Shown piece by piece: positions 1 through 8,418 of a stretch of DNA of 9,683 bases. How positions within the stretch are numbered: position 1 is the first letter of the stretch; each line of letters opens with the position of its first letter. This stretch comes from Oscillospiraceae bacterium (lineage in GTDB: Bacteria; Bacillota; Clostridia; Oscillospirales; Ruminococcaceae). Position numbers and translations under genes: made by a program. The DNA lies in NCBI GenBank assembly GCA_900762805.1, contig CAAFHY010000175.1, forward strand, positions 1-9,683, written 5' to 3'. The notes beneath the pieces were generated by a model. It was not told the DNA's origin and did no database searches. It worked only from the letters and a program-made list of their open reading frames with translations.

Positions 1-12
1 GCCTCTGCGGCG

Positions 13-138
13 GTCGGCTACCGGGCGCGCTTTTCCAGCTCGCTGAAGTGCCTGCGCCCAATGAGCAGTACAGCGCCGCCGATGGCGAACAGTAGCATGA
101 GGCTGAGAATGCCGAACGAGGAGCGCCCGGTAGCCGAC
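13..138. repeat. Perfect 16-bp inverted repeat at 3' end of transporter gene
   Basis: GTCGGCTACCGGGCGC at 13-28 is the exact reverse complement of GCGCCCGGTAGCCGAC at 123-138, with 94 bp between the arms. The left arm contains the transporter's TAG stop; the right arm encodes Lys-Ser-Ala-Thr-Gly-Arg just before the last membrane helix. In the mRNA this could form a long-looped hairpin closing the 3' end, with no U-tract visible before the window edge. It is not a normal intrinsic terminator because the loop is far too long. Role unknown. Confidence 0.8.
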
Positions 139-1553
139 TTGATGACGGCGTAGAGAGCGGGGCCCATGACGGCGGCAAACTTGCCGAAGATATCGAAGAA
201 GCCAAAGAACTCATTGCTTTTTTCGGGCGGGATGAGCTTGCCGAAGAAGGAGCGCGACAGCGCCTGAATGCCGCCCTGGCAGGTGCCGACCAGCACTGCC
301 ATCATCCAGAACAGCATCGAGCTGCGCCCCAGCGCCCGCGTATAGGAAAGCTCGAAGTCGCCGCTGCCGAGGACCTCGGCGACGGCAGTCCGGACACCGG
401 GCAGCACCGTTTTCAGCTCGGCGCTGACAGCGGGGTCGGCCTCGGCCAGCGCCCGGTCGGCCAGCTCCTCAAAATCGGCCGCCCGCGTATCCGAAGAAAG
501 CACGGCGATGCCGTTGTCCTCCAGCAGGCGCAGCGCATCGGCCGCTTTGGGACTGAGGGTGGAATAGGCCTGCCCGAAGCAGTCGCTGTAGGGCGTCTGG
601 GCGGCCTCCAGCGAAAAGCCCATATAAAAGCCCACCGAGCAGATGATGAAGTAAACGATGATGGCGATGCCGATCATCTTGATCGACCCGATCTTTGCCG
701 ACAGCTTGCTGAACCAGATGGAGCAGGGCGCCGCCACCAGCTGCGTCACCAGCAGCGCGAGGATCATGCCCGTCGTGCCGAGGCCAAGGGTCGAGCCGTA
801 GGCCGTTGACATATGGATGACCGTCCCGACGCCGTCGATATAGAAGAAATAGGCGATCATGAACAGCAGGATAGCCTTGTCCCGCGTGATCTGCACAAAG
901 GTATGCAGCACGTTTTTAAGCGTCGTGCGGATGAAATGCGGCGGGATCTCGCCCAGCGAGTGGGTCTGCTCGACGTTTTTGAGCATGGGGATGCTGAACA
1001 CCAGCCACCAGACAGAGGTCAGCACCACCGACAGCTTGACGGCCAGCGCCGTATTGTCGGGCAGCACCAGCATCATCAGCGCGATGGCCAGCAGGAACGG
1101 GATGGTGCTGCCGCCTATGTAGCCCATTGCGTAGCCCTTGGCCGAGACGGCGTCCATGCGTTCGGGCGTGGTGACGTCGGTCAGGAAGCTGTCATAGAAC
1201 AGGCAGCTGCCGGAAAAGCCGATGTAGCTGAAAATATAGCCGACGAGCATCAGCTTCCAGTTGTCGGATATCGCCATCACCGAGGTGAACACGACGCCCA
1301 GCAGCAGGAAGAAGGTGAACAGCTTTTTCTTCATGCCCTTGTAGTCGGCGACGGCGCCCAGCACCGGAGCCAGCAGAGCGACGGTGAAGGTCGCGATCGA
1401 GGTGCCATATCCCCACCAGACGTCGCCATCCGGGACAACAGCCGCAAAATAGATGGGATAGATCGCCGCCATAATGATGGTGGCATAGACCGAGTTGGCC
1501 CAGTCGTAGAAGATCCAGCTTCTTTCCTGTTTGGTTTCCTTGCTCTTAGCCAT
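18..1553 (-). CDS. UMF1-family (Atg22-like) MFS transporter
   Basis: A 511-residue polytopic inner-membrane protein, predicted to be a secondary transporter of the UMF1 (Atg22-like) branch of the major facilitator superfamily. The family signature is visible at the N-terminus (WIFYDWANSVYA, residues 13-24) and near the C-terminus (QGGIQALSRSFFGKLIPPEKS, about 426-446, then FFGFFDIFGKFAAVMGP). Roughly twelve hydrophobic segments can be seen, at about 24-40, 51-71, 77-95, 100-120, 138-163, 170-190, 226-245, 258-280, 290-313, 411-431, 450-470 and 478-498. A hydrophilic stretch at about 314-410 separates helices 9 and 10 and probably makes this protein longer than most relatives, which are usually a little over 400 residues. 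Yeast Atg22 exports amino acids from the vacuole, but bacterial UMF1 substrates are mostly unknown and nothing here names one. The ATG start is supported by AAGGAG six bases upstream. The gene has its own promoter and appears monocistronic within the window. Family assignment is firm; substrate is unknown. Confidence 0.92.
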   Translation of the reverse strand: MAKSKETKQERSWIFYDWANSVYATIIMAAIYPIYFAAVVPDGDVWWGYGTSIATFTVALLAPVLGAVADYKGMKKKLFTFFLLLGVVFTSVMAISDNWKLMLVGYIFSYIGFSGSCLFYDSFLTDVTTPERMDAVSAKGYAMGYIGGSTIPFLLAIALMMLVLPDNTALAVKLSVVLTSVWWLVFSIPMLKNVEQTHSLGEIPPHFIRTTLKNVLHTFVQITRDKAILLFMIAYFFYIDGVGTVIHMSTAYGSTLGLGTTGMILALLVTQLVAAPCSIWFSKLSAKIGSIKMIGIAIIVYFIICSVGFYMGFSLEAAQTPYSDCFGQAYSTLSPKAADALRLLEDNGIAVLSSDTRAADFEELADRALAEADPAVSAELKTVLPGVRTAVAEVLGSGDFELSYTRALGRSSMLFWMMAVLVGTCQGGIQALSRSFFGKLIPPEKSNEFFGFFDIFGKFAAVMGPALYAVIKSATGRSSFGILSLMLLFAIGGAVLLIGRRHFSELEKRAR

Positions 1554-1591
1554 AGTGCGCTCCTTGCCGTTTTTGTAAAGGATATGCTACA

Positions 1592-1620
1592 ATTTTGACA
1601 GCTTTTTCTGCATTTGTCAA
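1592..1620 (-). promoter_or_regulatory. Sigma-A-type promoter of the UMF1 transporter gene
   Basis: On the minus strand a perfect TTGACA -35 (1620-1615) is followed by a 17-base spacer and a CAAAAT -10 (1597-1592, 4 of 6 matches). The -10 is preceded by TGT, giving an extended -10 (TGn). Transcription would start near 1585, leaving a leader of about 30 bases with AAGGAG six bases before the ATG at 1553. This AT-rich island stands out from the GC-rich surroundings. Predicted by eye only. Confidence 0.65.
1595..1620. promoter_or_regulatory. Possible operator: TTGACA-N14-TGTCAA inverted repeat over the promoter
   Basis: Read on the plus strand, TTGACA (1595-1600) and TGTCAA (1615-1620) are perfect 6-bp inverted arms whose centres are 20 bp apart, close to two helical turns. 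One arm is the -35 box of the transporter promoter and the other overlaps its -10 box, so a dimeric regulator bound here would block RNA polymerase. No regulator gene is adjacent. A chance match is possible because one arm must be TTGACA anyway as a good -35. Confidence 0.3.
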
Positions 1621-1777
1621 CCCCGCCGCCCATTTCGGGGCAGCGGCTGAACCGGGTCGTTTGACCGGGGCATCGCGGCATCCGCCCGGCATGGACATAA
1701 AGCGCCGGCCGCGGTGCAGCGCCTCGGTGACCTGCGCCGCCCCCGTGTAAGCGCGGGCTTCATGGCCGCGGCGGTCC

Positions 1778-1793
1778 GGCGGGCTTTCCCGCC
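1778..1793 (-). other. GC hairpin at the addA stop codon, no U-tract
   Basis: GGCGGG-CTTT-CCCGCC on the plus strand forms a 6-bp GC stem with a 4-base loop; its right arm touches the addA TAG stop (1795-1793). On the transcript it is not followed by a run of U, so it does not qualify as an intrinsic terminator, though it could stabilise the addBA mRNA 3' end. The rest of the gap to the transporter (1621-1777) is GC-rich with several short imperfect inverted repeats and no credible gene or T-tract terminator. How addBA transcription ends is not visible here. Confidence 0.35.
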
Positions 1794-4700
1794 TACACCG
1801 ACACGGCGCGGCCCAGGGTAAACGACCAGACATAGCAGCCCTCGACCGCGACACCCAGCAGCCGCTCGGCGGCGCGGCGGTACCACGCCAGCTGCCCGCC
1901 GTAGCGCGCGCGGAGGATATCCTCGGTGACGCCGGCGTCAGATTTATAATCGATGATGCGGGCGCGGCCGCCGCGTATGGCGACACAGTCGGCGATGCCC
2001 TGCAGCATGACGGTGCGGACGTTGTCGGCAGCGCGGCCCGAAAGCTCGCCGGCCGGAACGGGCAGGAAAAATTCATATTCGCGGAGCAGCTCGTCGCTGG
2101 CAAGGATCTCGGCGAAGAAATCCGAGCAAAGCAGCTGCCGGAGCCTTTTCATATCGACACCCTCGGCATAGGCCGGCTCGATATAGCCGCCGTCGAGCAG
2201 CCGGCGCAGCTCCCCTTCGGGGTCCTCCCGTGCCAACCGGTAATCGGCATACTGCATGAACAGGTGCAGCGCCGTGCCGCGCTGCGCGCCTGTCAGTCCG
2301 CCGGCCAGCGCAAAGGCCGGCACGGCGACCGTGATGTCGCCCGGCTGCTTGGCGAGGGCGGTAACGCTGATCTTGGCGGGGATGGCCGAAAAGTCCCTTT
2401 CGGGGCTGACCCAATCAAGGCGCGCGCGGATGGCCTGTGCCTCGCCGGGGTCGGCCGGCGGCGGTGCCGGCAGCTCGGCCGGGGCGGGCGCGCCGTCGGT
2501 CACCTCAACGGCGGCGGCGCCCAGCGCAAACGTCTGAATGGGGTTGAAATCGAGTCCGCTCAGCTCGCGCGGGTGGTTGGCCATCAGTGCCAGCAGGATC
2601 CATTCATAAAAGCTGCGGCATTCGGCTACCAGCGCCTCGCGCGCATAGTTGCCGGTCGTTACGTTGTAAAGCCATGCCAGCCGCTTTTCGCTCTTGGGGG
2701 AGGCCAGCACAAAGGTGCAGCGCTTGGCGCGCGTCAGCGCCACATACAGCAGGCGCACACTCTCCGACATTTGCTTGAACTTCATTTCGTCGGAGATGGC
2801 CTCGTAGGCCGCCGTCGAGCGGCGCACTACGCCGTCCTCGCTGCGCAGGCGGATGCGCACGCCCATCCCCAGCTCGCTGTCGAACAGCAGCGGCGCGTTG
2901 GAGCCGCGGCCGGGGCTGTACTCGGCGTGGGCAAGAAAGACATATTTCCACTCCAGCCCCTTGGCAGTGTGGATGGTCTTGAGCTGCACCGTGCCGGGCG
3001 GGGAACTGCGGCGGTCGGCCGTGCCGCCGGCGCGGGCACGCTCGGCCAGCCGCACAAAGCGGGGCAGCGAGCCGTCGGTGACGGCAGCGGCCTGACGCGC
3101 GGCGTCAACAAAGGCATTGAGATTGTCAAGCCGGTAGCTGCCGCCCGGACGCGAGAGCGCCCATGTCTCCAGCTCCAGCAGGCGGACGGCCTCGGCGGCC
3201 AGCTGTTCGGCCGGCAGGCGGGTCTTGAGAAACAGCAGCCGCTGCAGGATGCCGCAGGCGCGCCGCATCGGCTCGCCCTCGGCACGCAGCAGGTTGGTAT
3301 ACAGATGAGCGCGGCGGTCGGCGGCGCGCAGCGCCAGCAGCTCGTCGCCGCCAAAGCCGATGGCGGGCGTCGTCAGCAGCACCGACAGGTCAATATCGCG
3401 CAGCGGGTTATCGACGGCGGCCAGCACGCTCAGCAGCACGGCGCCCTCGTCGGTCGTGTAGACCGTCTCGGCCACATCGGCGGTCAGCGGAACGCCCTCC
3501 TCCTTGAAAACAGCCTCATAAGTCTCGCCGCGGGCCTTGACGGTACTCGACAGCACCGCAAAATCCTCATAGCGCAGCGATGGGTCGCCGGCCATCAGCT
3601 GCCGGATGCGGCGGGCGATGCAGCGCGCCTGCGCACGCTCCGGCTCCTCATCCTTTCCGGTCAGGATCGACAGCACCAGCCCGCAGCCGCCGTCGGCGGC
3701 CCCCTCGTGCGCCACCATGCGCTCGGCCGGATAATCGATCTCGCCGGTCCGGCGGGTCATGATGACGTCGAATATTTCGTTGGCCGCCGCGATGACGGAG
3801 CCGTCGCTGCGGAAGTTTTCGAGCAGGCGGACATCCATGGGAAAACGGTCGGGCCGTTCGCCCGCCAGTGCGGCGGGAAAGGCGGCGTCGCGCTCGCGCA
3901 GCATGATGCGCGGCTCGGCCCGCCGGAAGCGGTAGATGCTCTGCTTGGCGTCGCCCACCAGAAACAGCTTGCTCCCCTCCGCCGAGATGGCATTGTACAG
4001 AGTGCTTTGCAGGTCATCGGTGTCCTGATACTCATCGACCATGACCTCGGCGTAATAGTCGGACAGCTCGGCCGCCAGCGGCGTCGGACAGCCGTTCTGC
4101 ACCAGAAGCGACAGGGCATAGCGGCAGATATCGGTGAATTCATAGGCGCGCCGGCGCTTTTTGATGGCAAACAGCGTCTGCTCGAACAGGCTCTCGGCCT
4201 CGAACAGCACGGTGGCGGCCGGCAGCATGCGGCGGCAGTCGTCGCGATAGCTGCTCTCACTCAGAAAGCTGTACTGCTTGTCGAGCGTCTTGACGATATC
4301 GGCCGCCGCTGTCTTGAGTCCCTTGAGGGCGGCCGCCGTGTCGGGGTCGCCCTTGGGCACCAGCAGCCGCGGCGCGGAAAACCGGCCGAGGCGGCGAACC
4401 TTTTCCTCCAGGCCGTCGGCGGCGGCTATTTCCTCCAGCCGGTCCCGCATTTCGCGGAAAACGGGCAGACATTTTTTCTCAAATGCCTCATCGGTCAGCG
4501 ACAGCTCGCAGCCCTTGCGGCAGAGCGACAGCGCATAATCGACCTGCCGGCCGATGCGGGCTTTGAGAGCGCAGCCGAAAACCGAGCGGTCAAGCGGCAG
4601 GCCGTCCGAGAGCTGACCGAGGCATCTCGCGCGGAAAGCCTCCGGGTCTCCGGTGCGCGTAAGCTGCTCGTAGAGCGACAGCACCAGCCCCTCGGTGCCG

Positions 4701-5191
4701 CGGTCGTCGCGCGACGAGCCGAACATATCGGCCAGCTCACAGAAGCGGCGGTCGGCGTACATCGTCTCCAGCGTCTGTTCAAGCGCCTGGTCGCGCATGG
4801 CGTCAGCCATGGCGCCCGTCTCGATGGAAAAGTCGGGCGGGATGTCAAGCTCGGCAAAATGCTCGGCGCACAGCTTTCTGCAGAAAGAGTCAAAGGTGCC
4901 GATATGGGCGCGGCGCACCAGCAGCGCCTGCCGCCGCAGCCATTCGCCGCCCTGCTGCTGCACCAGCTCGTCGAGCCGGCGGCCGAGGCGGCTGCGCAGC
5001 TCGTCAGCGGCGGCGTTGGTGAAGGTGATGATAAGCAGGCGGTCGGCATCGATGCGGCGCGCCGTGATATGCTCGACGGCGCGGGCCACCAGCACGGCTG
5101 TTTTGCCGCTGCCGGCTCCGGCGCTGACAACGATCTTGCCGCCGAAGGCGTCGATGGCCTTTTTCTGTGCCGGTCTCCAATCGAAGGTCAT
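1793..5191 (-). CDS. addA: AddA, helicase-nuclease subunit of AddAB
   Basis: ATP-driven 3'-5' superfamily 1A helicase and nuclease subunit of the AddAB complex, which unwinds and resects double-strand DNA ends in the cytoplasm and prepares them for RecA. The protein has 1132 residues, somewhat below the roughly 1230 of Bacillus subtilis AddA. Helicase motifs appear in order: Walker A AGAGSGKT (24-31), motif Ia around LLIITFTNAAADELR (52-66), Walker B VDEYQD (385-390), motif III VGDAKQSIYRFR (412-423), motif IV LLENFRS (456-462), motif V TIHTAKGLEWKYV (739-751) and motif VI LLYVALTRAKR (814-824). A Pro/Ala-rich linker (about 901-916) leads to a RecB-type nuclease domain with His976, Asp1068 (GIAD), Asp1081-Tyr-Lys1083 and a Q-x3-Y motif (Gln1100, Tyr1104), so the nuclease site looks intact. 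Motif V reads HTAKGLEW where B. subtilis-type AddA has HKSKGLEF, closer to UvrD/Rep. The ATG overlaps the addB stop (ATGA) and has a strong AGGAGG seven bases upstream, implying coupled translation. Confidence 0.97.
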   Translation of the reverse strand: MTFDWRPAQKKAIDAFGGKIVVSAGAGSGKTAVLVARAVEHITARRIDADRLLIITFTNAAADELRSRLGRRLDELVQQQGGEWLRRQALLVRRAHIGTFDSFCRKLCAEHFAELDIPPDFSIETGAMADAMRDQALEQTLETMYADRRFCELADMFGSSRDDRGTEGLVLSLYEQLTRTGDPEAFRARCLGQLSDGLPLDRSVFGCALKARIGRQVDYALSLCRKGCELSLTDEAFEKKCLPVFREMRDRLEEIAAADGLEEKVRRLGRFSAPRLLVPKGDPDTAAALKGLKTAAADIVKTLDKQYSFLSESSYRDDCRRMLPAATVLFEAESLFEQTLFAIKKRRRAYEFTDICRYALSLLVQNGCPTPLAAELSDYYAEVMVDEYQDTDDLQSTLYNAISAEGSKLFLVGDAKQSIYRFRRAEPRIMLRERDAAFPAALAGERPDRFPMDVRLLENFRSDGSVIAAANEIFDVIMTRRTGEIDYPAERMVAHEGAADGGCGLVLSILTGKDEEPERAQARCIARRIRQLMAGDPSLRYEDFAVLSSTVKARGETYEAVFKEEGVPLTADVAETVYTTDEGAVLLSVLAAVDNPLRDIDLSVLLTTPAIGFGGDELLALRAADRRAHLYTNLLRAEGEPMRRACGILQRLLFLKTRLPAEQLAAEAVRLLELETWALSRPGGSYRLDNLNAFVDAARQAAAVTDGSLPRFVRLAERARAGGTADRRSSPPGTVQLKTIHTAKGLEWKYVFLAHAEYSPGRGSNAPLLFDSELGMGVRIRLRSEDGVVRRSTAAYEAISDEMKFKQMSESVRLLYVALTRAKRCTFVLASPKSEKRLAWLYNVTTGNYAREALVAECRSFYEWILLALMANHPRELSGLDFNPIQTFALGAAAVEVTDGAPAPAELPAPPPADPGEAQAIRARLDWVSPERDFSAIPAKISVTALAKQPGDITVAVPAFALAGGLTGAQRGTALHLFMQYADYRLAREDPEGELRRLLDGGYIEPAYAEGVDMKRLRQLLCSDFFAEILASDELLREYEFFLPVPAGELSGRAADNVRTVMLQGIADCVAIRGGRARIIDYKSDAGVTEDILRARYGGQLAWYRRAAERLLGVAVEGCYVWSFTLGRAVSV

Positions 5192-8100
5192 AGTGCTTCC
5201 TCCTGTTCAAATCGGGTGACGGCGTCGCTCCTTGCCTCGCGGTGGGGCTTCCTGCCGCGGCAGAGGGCGGCATAGTCGCATCTGTCGCAGGGATCCACAT
5301 CGCCCACCGTGATGGGGTCGGGCGCAAAGCGGCCGGCGCGTATTTCAGCGGCCATATCGGTCAGCAGCCGGTCGATATGCCGGCCGATACGTCCCAGCCG
5401 CTCGGCACTGGCCAGCGTCTCAGCCATTTTGGGGGCGTCGGGATCGTCGCCGATGGAGGGGATGAAGATGCCCTTCTCCTGCTCGACGCCGGCCAGCACG
5501 CGGTCGTCGGCCAGCAGCAGACCGTCCATGCGGTACATCCTGTCGCCCGCCGCGCTGAGATCCGGCTCGGAATGCTGGAACATGACGCCGGCCGGAATGG
5601 GGCGGCCATAGCGTGCCGCGCCGTTCTCGCAGATCGAGAAAAGATAGATGAACATCTGCACCGAAATGCCGTAGTAAACCTCCGGCAGACTGAATTTCTT
5701 GCTGCCCGTCTTGTAATCGACAACACGGATAAAGTCGCCGTCGTCGGTGTGCATGACGTCAACGCGGTCAACCTTGCCCTCCACCCGGACACTGCTGCCG
5801 TCGGGCAGCAGCAGGACGCGCGGCTCGCAGTCGCCGCCGCGGGCGATGGACAGCTCATAATCGACGGACAGAAAGCGGGTGGCACGCTGCTCGCGCTGGG
5901 TATGCAGCAGCAGCCGTACCGCCTGATCGGTCAGCCGGCCGGTAAGATAATCCAGCCGCCGCGAATGGAAGCCGGGAGCCATCTCCGCCATATAATCGGC
6001 AGCCGCCTGACAGGCCATGGTGCGCAGCTCGGCCGGCGGCAGCTCGGTAAAGCGGTCGCCCCCCTGCTGCATGACCCGCTGCATCAGATAGTGCAGCAGG
6101 TTGCCGATCTCGCGGAAATCGAGCTTGGCCGGTGTCAGCGGCCGCGCCTTGATGAGATACTGCATGAAGAAGCGCAGCGCACAGCGAGAAAAGCTCTCGG
6201 CGCGGCTGGGCGATATCATCATATCCTCGCCGACATAGGCCCGCACGGCGGCCGTGTCGGCCAGCTTAAAGTCCGGGTCGCCCGCCGTCAGCCGCTCGCC
6301 CAGCAAGGCCTCGGCCATCACCGGGTCGGCGCACAGCAGCAGGCGGGCCGAGCCTTCATTCTGGATCAGCGGCGTGTCCCACCGGGCAAAGCTCTCCTCG
6401 CCGGTCGCCGCAATGTAGGCCTCTATCAGCGGGCTGCGAAGGCAGGCCGCGCCGCGGCTGTCGGTGCGGGGCGATGAAATATAGAGGCGGCTCTCGGCGG
6501 CGGTCAGCACCCGATAGCAGCGCAGCAGGCGCTCATGATAAAGATGGTCAAAGGAACCGGGCAGGGTGCCGTCGGGCGACAGCAGCGCCCGCTCCCGCTC
6601 GGTAAAGAGGCCGGCGGCCTCGTTTTCACGCGGAAAAACACCGCTTACCGCCCCCATCACAAAAACAACGGGCTTTCGGATGGGGCGCGAGCGCTCGACG
6701 TCGCCCACTGTGACCTCGGCCAGCATCTGCGGCACATCGAACAGCTTGACGGCAGCGGCCTCGGTGCGGAGCAGCCCGGCTATCTCGCGCGGCGGCACCC
6801 GGTCGCCCAGCAGCAGCGCGTGGAGATTGTCAAGGATGCCGGTCAGCAGCTCGTACTCGCGCGCGGCGCGGCGGGCTGACGGCTCCTCGAGCGCGGCGCA
6901 GAGCGCGCGCAGCTGATCGGGCAGACCGAGCGCCAGCATCGCCTGATACAGGGCGCGCAGCACCTCGTCGCCATCGGCCTCCTCGCAGGCGGCGCGAAAT
7001 TCGGCGACGGCGGCCATCAGAAAGGCGCGGGCGGCCTCAATACTTTCGAGCGTCCGGCGCTCCTCCCCGCTGAGGTCGGCCTTGAAGCCCGACGGGTTGC
7101 GGGTAAAGGGAGCATCCCAGTCGGCGCCTTCGATCTGCCAGACAAAGCAGTAGCTGGCCAGCAGCTCTGACACGCCTTCGGGCAGCCCGCACAGGCCGCT
7201 GCCGGCCAGCGACAGCAGCAGGTCGGTATCGTTGCCGCCGTCGGCCAGTCCCAGCAGCGCCGTGCAGACGGTGACAGGCGGTGAAAAGGCGATGCCGTCT
7301 CCGAAATCCGAGAAGAAGGGCACACCGTAGCGGGCAAACTCCGTCTCAATGGGGATGCGGTAGCGGTCAGAATCGCCGCACAGCACGGCGATATCGGCAT
7401 AGGAGACGCCGCCGCGCGCCAGCTCGACAATGGCTGCCGCTACATGGCGCGCCTCGTCATAAGGGTCGCGCGCCAGCAGCACGCGGACGCCCTCGGTGGT
7501 CTCCGGCGGCGTTCGGTCGATCAGAAAGCGCCCCAACGCGCCGATGCCGTCGGGGCGGCAGCGGGCAGGGCGGAGTACCCGCACACCGATCAGATCGGCA
7601 GCCGCCAGCACCCGCAGCCGCCGGGCGGTGCGGGCGGCGGTGCAGGTGACCTCGGACGGCTGCCCGCCGCCCGTGAGGGCGCAGAAAACATCATCTGCCG
7701 AGGTCAGCATCTTTTCCAGAAACAGCAGCTGCTGATGGGTAAAGCTGTCAAATTCATCGAGAAAAACCGTTGTGTCGGCGAAGAAGCCGGCGTCGGTCAG
7801 GCGGGCGGCCGCTTCAATGGCGTCCTGCTCGCTGGCATAGCGCCCCTCGATGACGGCGCGGTAGGCGGCGTAGATGAGGGCTGTCTCGCGAAGCTTGGCG
7901 GCGGCTGCGCCGTCGGCCCCGGCGGCCGCCTCCTGCACCTGCTCCGGCCCAAGGCCGGCCAGCGACAGCTCGGTGACGGCGCTGCCGACCATCTCATAGA
8001 AGGCCTCATTGCGCTTATGGCGGCTGAAATAAACCAGCTGGTCGCCCACCGCCTCAATGGCGCGGCGAACGGCCGCCCGGCGCTCGCTGTCGCCCAGCCG

Positions 8101-8343
8101 GCGCACAGCCGCACCGCCGCGCAGCTTGAAAACATCGCGCGCCAGCGAGCCGAAGCTCTTGACGGCGATATGCCGTTGCTCAGCCGGCGTCAGCGCAGCG
8201 GTCAGCATCCGCTCATATTCAAACGATACCTGCTCCGACACCACCAGCATACACCGGCGGCCGGCCGCACAGCGCAGCCGCGCCTCCTCAAGCAGCGCGG
8301 CCGTTTTGCCGCCGCCCTGCGGAGCTATCACCAAAACCAGCAT
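5188..8343 (-). CDS. addB: AddB, Fe-S nuclease subunit of AddAB
   Basis: Second subunit of the AddAB helicase-nuclease: an inactivated-helicase-like scaffold that in B. subtilis recognises Chi, with its own nuclease domain cutting the other strand from AddA. I start it at the ATG at 8343 (1051 residues; B. subtilis AddB is 1166). The frame stays open to a TTG at 8394, but only the ATG has a Shine-Dalgarno site, and it begins directly with the beta strand and P-loop. Features in order: P-loop APQGGGKT (7-14), which fits [AG]x4GK[ST]; a Walker B-like VFLDEFDSFT (193-202); VFVMGAVSGVFPR (560-572), typical of AddB; and a C-terminal nuclease with His751, Asp862 (GKVDRVD, 856-862), Asp876-Tyr-Lys878 and Gln896-x3-Tyr900. 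Cys721 together with Cys1019, Cys1022 and Cys1028 (CDRCDYAALC) matches the four-cysteine 4Fe-4S staple that holds the nuclease domain in AddB and eukaryotic Dna2. No residue expected at these sites is missing. Its TGA overlaps the addA start. Confidence 0.96.
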   Translation of the reverse strand: MLVLVIAPQGGGKTAALLEEARLRCAAGRRCMLVVSEQVSFEYERMLTAALTPAEQRHIAVKSFGSLARDVFKLRGGAAVRRLGDSERRAAVRRAIEAVGDQLVYFSRHKRNEAFYEMVGSAVTELSLAGLGPEQVQEAAAGADGAAAAKLRETALIYAAYRAVIEGRYASEQDAIEAAARLTDAGFFADTTVFLDEFDSFTHQQLLFLEKMLTSADDVFCALTGGGQPSEVTCTAARTARRLRVLAAADLIGVRVLRPARCRPDGIGALGRFLIDRTPPETTEGVRVLLARDPYDEARHVAAAIVELARGGVSYADIAVLCGDSDRYRIPIETEFARYGVPFFSDFGDGIAFSPPVTVCTALLGLADGGNDTDLLLSLAGSGLCGLPEGVSELLASYCFVWQIEGADWDAPFTRNPSGFKADLSGEERRTLESIEAARAFLMAAVAEFRAACEEADGDEVLRALYQAMLALGLPDQLRALCAALEEPSARRAAREYELLTGILDNLHALLLGDRVPPREIAGLLRTEAAAVKLFDVPQMLAEVTVGDVERSRPIRKPVVFVMGAVSGVFPRENEAAGLFTERERALLSPDGTLPGSFDHLYHERLLRCYRVLTAAESRLYISSPRTDSRGAACLRSPLIEAYIAATGEESFARWDTPLIQNEGSARLLLCADPVMAEALLGERLTAGDPDFKLADTAAVRAYVGEDMMISPSRAESFSRCALRFFMQYLIKARPLTPAKLDFREIGNLLHYLMQRVMQQGGDRFTELPPAELRTMACQAAADYMAEMAPGFHSRRLDYLTGRLTDQAVRLLLHTQREQRATRFLSVDYELSIARGGDCEPRVLLLPDGSSVRVEGKVDRVDVMHTDDGDFIRVVDYKTGSKKFSLPEVYYGISVQMFIYLFSICENGAARYGRPIPAGVMFQHSEPDLSAAGDRMYRMDGLLLADDRVLAGVEQEKGIFIPSIGDDPDAPKMAETLASAERLGRIGRHIDRLLTDMAAEIRAGRFAPDPITVGDVDPCDRCDYAALCRGRKPHREARSDAVTRFEQEEAL
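5199..5204 (-). promoter_or_regulatory. addA ribosome binding site inside addB
   Basis: AGGAGG on the minus strand lies seven bases before the addA ATG at 5191 and within the last codons of addB (Gln-Glu-Glu-Ala-Leu-stop). Together with the ATGA overlap it fixes the addA start and points to translational coupling of the two subunits. Confidence 0.85.
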
Positions 8344-8349
8344 ATTCTT

Positions 8350-8355
8350 CTCCCT
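8350..8355 (-). promoter_or_regulatory. addB ribosome binding site (decides start)
   Basis: AGGGAG on the minus strand sits six bases before the ATG at 8343. The upstream in-frame TTG at 8394 lacks such a site and would add 17 Arg/Pro-rich residues ahead of the P-loop, so the ATG is preferred. A small GC hairpin (8358-8372, GCCGC-TCCGG-GCGGC) lies just upstream of this site and leaves it unpaired. Confidence 0.75.
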
Positions 8356-8418
8356 TCGCCGCTCCGGGCGGCAGGCAGGCCGGCGGATTGGCAATGATCA
8401 CTTGCTTATCTAATCTAA

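Noticed and set aside
1617..1763. Small minus-strand frame (ATG at 1763, about 48 residues, Arg-rich) in the addA-transporter gap
   Set aside because: No ribosome binding site, an Arg/Pro-rich composition typical of non-coding GC-rich DNA, and its stop (TGA, 1619-1617) falls inside the transporter's -35 box.
2264..5275. A 1003-residue open frame on the plus strand antisense to addA
   Set aside because: It is a GC-bias shadow of addA: the composition is the Arg/Gly/Ala/His/Gln-rich mix expected from the reverse strand, with no recognisable domain, while addA carries every helicase and nuclease motif. The same applies to plus-strand frames at 5242-6477 and 7444-8397.
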